NCBI GenBank assembly: GCA_004352715.1
Contig: SCFE01000028.1
Span: 2,319,406-2,383,405 of the forward strand
Source of the DNA: Hofstenia miamia
Lineage: Eukaryota; Xenacoelomorpha; Acoela
Reading direction: 5' to 3'
Length of the DNA stretch: 64,000 nt
In this document: positions 57,660 to 64,000 of the stretch, piece by piece
Numbering within the stretch: position 1 is the stretch's first letter
Layout of the letters: the number at the start of each line of letters is the position of its first letter
Made by a program: the position numbers and the translations under genes
The notes under the pieces: model-generated
The model's database searches: none
Seen by the model: the letters and a program-made list of their open reading frames with translations, nothing else
Told to the model about the DNA's origin: nothing

Positions 57660-58600
57660 TATGAACATACAAAATATCCCAAGGGCTAAAGGTTTTAATC
57701 AGAATCAAATTGGAGTATAGATAATTATTAAAATTATATAAATTCATGTATGCATATGCAATATAGTCTAAATGTACAGTATCAACCCACGAAATACACA
57801 TATGTATACAGTGACAAAATAGTTGTAAATATTGCATAGATTACATTGGAAAAATGGTTTAATTGCCTATTTATGAAGTCTAATTAAAGGCAATTAGCTG
57901 AGCACCTTTTCCAATTGGAGAAGTAATTTTAGAAAGTTACCTGGGTGGAGCGCTCTTAATTGAAATCATTTGTAATATATCTCAGCCGAAACAGAAGGCA
58001 AGCGCGTGGAATTTATTAAATATTTATTAATAAGCATTCGAGTCACAAACCTCAAAAGGCAGGTGCATTACGTTATCAGATGGTGCGACAACAAAATGGT
58101 TGATATGACAACTCTTAATGCAACGCATGGGTAGGCAGAAATCTAGCACTCTAAATGCAATTCTGCCAAATTTCGACAGCAGGCCTCAATAGTACACGAA
58201 TACCGTCTATCATTCTAGTAACTGATGTAAATTTGTGTTCTAATTTCGTGCATCAGTAGTCTGTTGATGAGTATTTAAACAGCATACCGTTAAACGTACT
58301 AAACCGAAATCAAATGTATCTCATTGGTCTAAAAAACTCGTATCTAACTTTACATTGGAAATATTATGAAAGTTGATGCAAGGGATCCGCTTACTACGAT
58401 TAACTATCCTGTTGAAAGTATGGCTGAGTAACCTCCTGTGAGCTCGCCTTAAGAGAGTAAAATAGAGTGGATATCAAACCAAAAATTAGTGCCATTGCTT
58501 AATAAATGACTGTTTGTATCACTGTAATTAGGGCTACAAAGATATATTTTAATACATCATTTGCAAAATTAAGTAGATTTTTTGAAATTTAAAAATATAT
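57660..58600. other. Non-coding stretch
   Basis: No gene or element recognised. Confidence 0.5.
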
Positions 58601-58603
58601 ATA

Positions 58604-59090
58604 CCCCATTGCAAAAATAAGAGACTTAAATTTTTTAAAACCAAATTTTTACATTTCTCAATATCTCGTTACAGAGACGTTTAGCTAGAAACCTGTAAAA
58701 GAAAAAGTTGAAGCACGTCTAATTTTCAGGATATCTACATTTTGCAACTTCATATGCTTCTCGGTGTACCCAAAAAAATTTTCAGGATATCAACATTCAA
58801 ATCCTACATTTTCCCCATGAAAAATGTCAGGAGGTATTTGAAAGACTACATGTACGTTGAAAAGAAAAATGCAAAGACAAAACAAGAATTGATTAAATAT
58901 GTTCAAGAATCTAAACATTTAATCACGGCAGCGACAATGACAAATTTAAATAAATTGATTTTGAGACATTTGTTGAAATGCATTGAAAACAGAAGAAAGT
59001 TGATTCATTTCTAACTCTTGATCTGGTAAACATAGTAAAGGCTTTGCCGAAACGTACGTCGGATTATACTACTTTGCATTTTTTGTTGGG
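58604..59090 (+). mobile_element. Tc1-like deletion derivative
   Basis: After TATA and TA the sequence CCCCATTGCAAAAATAAGAG resembles a Tc1/mariner left end. About 200 bp later a transposase C terminus appears. The right end is not resolved before the duplicated segment at 59091. Confidence 0.5.
58790..59014 (+). pseudogene. Tc1-family transposase C-terminal fragment
   Basis: The frame reads NVRRYLKDYMYVEKKNAKTK, then QELIKYVQES and LLKCIENRRKLIHF, stopping at 59014. This corresponds to 'IENVW..LK..V......T..EL...' and the closing 'P.R...CI..KG' block of Tc1 enzymes. The acidic residue of 'P.EN' is replaced (PMKN), and no upstream catalytic part exists. Confidence 0.8.
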
Positions 59091-59293
59091 TACGTTGCTT
59101 TAAAAGTAATAGATGCATTACATATTACTGAGTATATTGTCTTTCAAAAAAGTAATATATTACTCACAACTTATTACTTTCACAAAATATTCTCCAATTT
59201 ATATTACATTTATATTATATTTATTACACTTTATTTTTAATTATAAATTTTTATTCAAATGTAAAGCTTTACTGAAGATTATACTAAGTATTT
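59091..59293. repeat. Duplicated segment A-left
   Basis: Matches 61788-61993 (GTACGTTGCTTTAAAAGTAA and onward) until both reach AAGTATTTTGT, where they diverge. The A/T-rich 'AAAGTAATAGATGCATTAC' style resembles ends of some non-autonomous DNA elements. Confidence 0.9.
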
Positions 59294-59487
59294 TGTCTGG
59301 ACGATCAGCCCTTACTTGCAAATCTAAACACAACATTGAGGAAATTTCTTCACAATGTTCTAATGACAAAGAAAAAACCAGATAGTCTCTTTAAATACCC
59401 TCACAACAACATAATACAAACTCTGGAGAACCTCATGATTAAAAAGGAACTTATACCAAAAATTGAATTCTTGGCTGGATTTGTAAA

Positions 59488-60042
59488 NNNNNNNNNNNNN
59501 NNNNNNNNNNNNNNNNNNNNNNNNNNNNNNNNNNNNNNNNNNNNNNNNNNNNNNNNNNNNNNNNNNNNNNNNNNNNNNNNNNNNNNNNNNNNNNNNNNNN
59601 NNNNNNNNNNNNNNNNNNNNNNNNNNNNNNNNNNNNNNNNNNNNNNNNNNNNNNNNNNNNNNNNNNNNNNNNNNNNNNNNNNNNNNNNNNNNNNNNNNNN
59701 NNNNNNNNNNNNNNNNNNNNNNNNNNNNNNNNNNNNNNNNNNNNNNNNNNNNNNNNNNNNNNNNNNNNNNNNNNNNNNNNNNNNNNNNNNNNNNNNNNNN
59801 NNNNNNNNNNNNNNNNNNNNNNNNNNNNNNNNNNNNNNNNNNNNNNNNNNNNNNNNNNNNNNNNNNNNNNNNNNNNNNNNNNNNNNNNNNNNNNNNNNNN
59901 NNNNNNNNNNNNNNNNNNNNNNNNNNNNNNNNNNNNNNNNNNNNNNNNNNNNNNNNNNNNNNNNNNNNNNNNNNNNNNNNNNNNNNNNNNNNNNNNNNNN
60001 NNNNNNNNNNNNNNNNNNNNNNNNNNNNNNNNNNNNNNNNNN
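59488..60042. other. Assembly gap (555 N)
   Basis: Bordered on the right by a (TA)n run. Confidence 1.
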
Positions 60043-60198
60043 ATATATATATATATCCTCGATCAACTACCGATGTGCTCTGGACCTGTCGTTAAGCGCA
60101 ATTGTCGGTACATTAAATCTGAAATTTGAAATTGAAATAATTGAATACAAGTTTTCTCTTATCTGGTAACCGGCTTTTGGTCCATTTTTTAAAAGCAA

Positions 60199-60787
60199 CT
60201 GAACTGAATTTGAAACATTGATACCGCAATCTGTATATCTTGTTGCTTCTCTGGTCTGTGCTAACTTTTTTTATAAACAAATATTTTTACAGAAAACCCG
60301 AAATGATCTCATTGCATTATAAAATTACTAGAATAAAGTTCCATGCAATTAGAAGATTTTCACATGATTTAGTAAATTCGTATTGCTTACCGAAATAATA
60401 TGCCAATGCTAGAATAAATTAACTTAGTTTTCAACTAGTCATTAACACCAATATTCAGCACTAATTGGCAAAAAGCCTACTTCAACTATTCATACTAACT
60501 CTTACAATATTATATGCATAATTCAATTGCCTTGTGAAACTGTACAGTGCAAACAATACGTAGGGATGAACCAAAAAGTTTTTAGTTAAGTTTTTTTCAA
60601 TTAATACACAGTACCCATACTCATAGTTCTTAAAAGCATCTAACCTAACAACTGTATTTCAAACTTTGGTTGTCGTATTTAGGTATTTAACGCCATTCAA
60701 TGCAAAATATTTTGATAACCCATATTTTATTCAACTTAGAATTATTCACGATTCCGCCTAATCATTACTAGCACATGGATATTTTAA
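60199..60787. repeat. Duplicated segment A-right
   Basis: Matches 62142-62724 almost base for base, from TGAATTTGAAACATTGATAC to GCACATGGATATTTTAA. It stops exactly at the gap edge. Confidence 0.95.
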
Positions 60788-61787
60788 NNNNNNNNNNNNN
60801 NNNNNNNNNNNNNNNNNNNNNNNNNNNNNNNNNNNNNNNNNNNNNNNNNNNNNNNNNNNNNNNNNNNNNNNNNNNNNNNNNNNNNNNNNNNNNNNNNNNN
60901 NNNNNNNNNNNNNNNNNNNNNNNNNNNNNNNNNNNNNNNNNNNNNNNNNNNNNNNNNNNNNNNNNNNNNNNNNNNNNNNNNNNNNNNNNNNNNNNNNNNN
61001 NNNNNNNNNNNNNNNNNNNNNNNNNNNNNNNNNNNNNNNNNNNNNNNNNNNNNNNNNNNNNNNNNNNNNNNNNNNNNNNNNNNNNNNNNNNNNNNNNNNN
61101 NNNNNNNNNNNNNNNNNNNNNNNNNNNNNNNNNNNNNNNNNNNNNNNNNNNNNNNNNNNNNNNNNNNNNNNNNNNNNNNNNNNNNNNNNNNNNNNNNNNN
61201 NNNNNNNNNNNNNNNNNNNNNNNNNNNNNNNNNNNNNNNNNNNNNNNNNNNNNNNNNNNNNNNNNNNNNNNNNNNNNNNNNNNNNNNNNNNNNNNNNNNN
61301 NNNNNNNNNNNNNNNNNNNNNNNNNNNNNNNNNNNNNNNNNNNNNNNNNNNNNNNNNNNNNNNNNNNNNNNNNNNNNNNNNNNNNNNNNNNNNNNNNNNN
61401 NNNNNNNNNNNNNNNNNNNNNNNNNNNNNNNNNNNNNNNNNNNNNNNNNNNNNNNNNNNNNNNNNNNNNNNNNNNNNNNNNNNNNNNNNNNNNNNNNNNN
61501 NNNNNNNNNNNNNNNNNNNNNNNNNNNNNNNNNNNNNNNNNNNNNNNNNNNNNNNNNNNNNNNNNNNNNNNNNNNNNNNNNNNNNNNNNNNNNNNNNNNN
61601 NNNNNNNNNNNNNNNNNNNNNNNNNNNNNNNNNNNNNNNNNNNNNNNNNNNNNNNNNNNNNNNNNNNNNNNNNNNNNNNNNNNNNNNNNNNNNNNNNNNN
61701 NNNNNNNNNNNNNNNNNNNNNNNNNNNNNNNNNNNNNNNNNNNNNNNNNNNNNNNNNNNNNNNNNNNNNNNNNNNNNNNNNNNNNNN
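60788..61787. other. Assembly gap (exactly 1000 N)
   Basis: Placeholder-sized gap lying between the two copies of the duplicated segment. Confidence 1.
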
Positions 61788-62724
61788 GTACGTTGCTTTA
61801 AAAGTAATAGATGCATTACATATTACTGAGTATATTGTCTTTCAAAAAAGTAATATATTACTCACAACTTATTACTTTCACAAAATATTCTCCAATTTAT
61901 ATTACATTTATATTATATTTATTACACTTTATTTTTAATTATAAATTGTTATTAAAATGTAAAGTCTTACTGAAGATTATACTAAGTATTTTGTGTATTG
62001 ATTAAACTAAGTCATAAATTTTTAAATTTCTGTGTATATTTATTATGTTAATAAAAATATTAGGAAAAACACTACAAAATGTAATATAATTTATAGTCCA
62101 GTGAAGTAACGGTATAGGGAAAAGTATCGGATAAGTAACGAATGAATTTGAAACATTGATACCGCAATCTGTATATCTTGTTGCTTCTCTGGTCTGTGCT
62201 AACTTTTTTTATAAACAAATATTTTTACAGAAAACCCGAAATGATCTCATTGCATTATAAAATTACTAGAATAAAGTTCCATGCAATTAGAAGATTTTCA
62301 CATGATTTAGTAAATTCGTATTGCTTACCGAAATAATATGCCAATGCTAGAATAAATTAACTTAGTTTTCAACTAGTCATTAACACCAATATTCAGCACT
62401 AATTGGCAAAAAGCCTACTTCAACTATTCATACTAACTCTTACAATATTATATGCATAATTCAATTGCCTTGTGAAACTGTACAGTGCAAACAATACGTA
62501 GGGATGAACCAAAAAGTTTTTAGTTAAGTTTTTTTCAATTAATACACAGTACCCATACTCATAGTTCTTAAAAGCATCTAACCTAACAACTGTATTTAAA
62601 ACTTTGGTTGTCGTATTTTGGTATTTAACGCCATTCAAAGTAAAATATTTTGTTAACCCATATTTTTTTCAACTTAGAATTATTCACGATTCCGCCTAAT
62701 CATTACTAGCACATGGATATTTTA
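61788..62724. repeat. Duplicated segment B (both parts)
   Basis: Copy B holds the left part (61788-61993) and right part (62142-62724) only about 150 bp apart, whereas copy A has them about 900 bp apart with other sequence and a gap between. No gene is seen inside. Confidence 0.92.
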
Positions 62725-64000
62725 AATATTATTAAGCTTCTTACAAGAATGTTTAGTTAAAACATTTCTATAGATTTAGGATGAAAAATGTAATTATATT
62801 TTAATTTTTGTTAATATTTTTTCAAAAGCGCCATCTTTCGACAACAATTTTACAGTTATATTGATGGGTCGAATTCCACGGACTTATTTTGCATAAATAG
62901 ATTCCTAGAAGATAATGTCATCATAGCGGAACTGGATTCAAGCCTAAAGGCTAGGCTGTTTTACTAAAAATGACTACAAGCTTACAGATGATGTTTGCAA
63001 CCTTTGCAACATCACTTGTAAGCTTGTAGTCATTTTTATGTTTTCGGTATCGTTGTATGTTTAGTTTACCATAAATGTAATTATTACACAATTATTATAG
63101 TAGTTGTATGGTTTAAAAATTTGCAGAGTTATCATGAATGTAACTTAGAAAAGTAGCATAAATTAAATTTTGCATCACTAAGTCATTGGAATATTATAGA
63201 TCTATACATACATTAACGCTATTGCTCTTGCATTTCCTGAAAGTAACAAAGCATGTTTTGAACCAATTTTGTCTAATCTGGAAAGAAATTTAGTAAGCAT
63301 TTAATATGTGGACACATCTATGTATCAGTGTGCTTCCATGCAATGGTCAGCATTTGTGCTAAAAAAATTTCCTGTACCTGAACCTGAAGTACATGAAAAT
63401 ATTAACACTTTTTCAATGAAAAATACGATTTTCATTTAAAAAATTCAAATTATTCCTATACTTAATTTTCAGATAATAAGCCGGTCTAAAATGCATCTCA
63501 GCAACACTATCATCCTTATTTTTTTTTGTAAAAACCACTCAAACATATTTAAGCGAGCCGTGTGCCATCAGACGTCTTGCAAAAATTCGCAGAATCCTGG
63601 GTTTCTTTTATTGATGTCTAGTTTAAACTAAAACCTGTATTTGTCGGGGCGCTTCAAGAAATATTTTACTATTTATATAATGTATTTATTAACTTTTTAT
63701 TGATAAACCATTTAGGCACAACTGGCTTGTTTCCAATTAGTTGAAGCATCAAATAATTAAAAGCTTGTTAAATTTTTAAATTTCTATAGATTGGGAAGAA
63801 ATTTTCGTGACTTGTCAATTTAAGCACGACCAAAACATTTTACAAGAATATGAATAACTTTATTATCTAATTGGACCAAATTAGATTTACCATTAGAACT
63901 ATGCAAATAAAAGAATTATCTACAAATGCTTGAGTATGGTTGAGATAAACGTTTGAATTTTTGCTTACGATTGAAAATGTATTCCTTAAATATATATATA
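62725..64000. other. Non-coding stretch with one hairpin, ending in (TA)n
   Basis: Apart from the hairpin at 62966-63037 and a terminal TA run, no feature is recognised. Confidence 0.5.
62966..63037. repeat. Hairpin with ~35-bp arms and a 2-base loop
   Basis: AAAAATGACTACAAGCTTAC at 62966 pairs with GTAAGCTTGTAGTCATTTTT ending near 63037. The arms continue through GATG.TTTGCAA around the loop CC. Only a few mismatches or bulges are visible. It could be a MITE core or a structured RNA. No Drosha/Dicer-like flanking evidence can be judged. Confidence 0.82.

Noticed and set aside
57577-57837. 86-codon minus-strand ORF overlapping the mariner right end
   Set aside because: It reads through the terminal repeat in the wrong frame; a shadow ORF.
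60050-60170. Open frame with SAIVGTLNLKFEIEIIEY, faintly like a glutathione-transferase N-terminal segment
   Set aside because: Short, bounded by a TA repeat and gap, and without the thiol-binding motif; the likeness is too weak to name.
1-64000. CRISPR arrays, operons, tRNA and rRNA genes
   Set aside because: No regularly spaced direct repeats, no gene clusters with short spacing, and no cloverleaf or rRNA core sequences were seen on either strand.

Overview
The window is repeat-rich, AT-rich DNA from an invertebrate metazoan nuclear genome. The evidence is spliced genes with GT-AG introns, a B-box/coiled-coil protein, C2H2 zinc fingers, an animal-specific SPATIAL/TBATA gene, and decayed LINE, Penelope, hAT, Tc1/mariner, piggyBac-type and tyrosine-recombinase elements. 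The taxon cannot be fixed from the sequence. A TBATA homologue and GIY-YIG Penelope elements fit many ciliated invertebrate lineages. Five N gaps (11155-11633, 38824-39823, 48558-48675, 59488-60042, 60788-61787) and four single Ns (17926, 34207, 46194, 54126) show a draft scaffold, and three large direct duplications abut these gaps.

Layout. 1-2.6 kb: two convergent relics of a non-LTR retrotransposon. 3.7-4.6 kb: a C2H2 zinc-finger gene on the minus strand. 4.8-8.2 kb: a cluster of DNA elements (two hAT-type non-autonomous copies, a long-TIR MITE, a dead Tc1 element). 8.9-9.1 kb: a 213-bp piggyBac-type MITE. 11.1-12.3 kb: the 5' end of a hAT-like element with a two-exon gene start, running into a gap. 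12.8-14.4 kb: an intact single-exon B-box/coiled-coil/propeller-like gene. 17.5-23.2 kb: a composite of transposase debris, including a tyrosine recombinase of Crypton type. 26.6-37.3 kb: a domain almost devoid of CpG that holds a long-inverted-repeat element, CR1-like and L1-like reverse-transcriptase relics and a 1-kb direct duplication. 39.8-40.9 kb: LINE zinc-knuckle and endonuclease remnants. 42.5-44.6 kb: MITEs and a perfect-looking hairpin. 46.0-52.1 kb: a six-exon TBATA/SPATIAL gene on the minus strand, with a Penelope relic and a hAT MITE in its introns. 52.8-55.7 kb: a 1.3-kb direct duplication followed by a hAT C-terminal relic. 57.0-59.0 kb: mariner and Tc1 deletion derivatives. 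59.1-62.7 kb: another duplication split by gaps.

The best-supported host genes are the TBATA homologue, whose six exons join in frame at every junction, the B-box gene and the zinc-finger gene. All three lie on the minus strand. The most unusual sequence-level signal is the roughly 10.7-kb CpG desert with sharp edges. Everything else of substance is mobile-element debris. I see no sign of an operon, CRISPR array or other multi-gene system.
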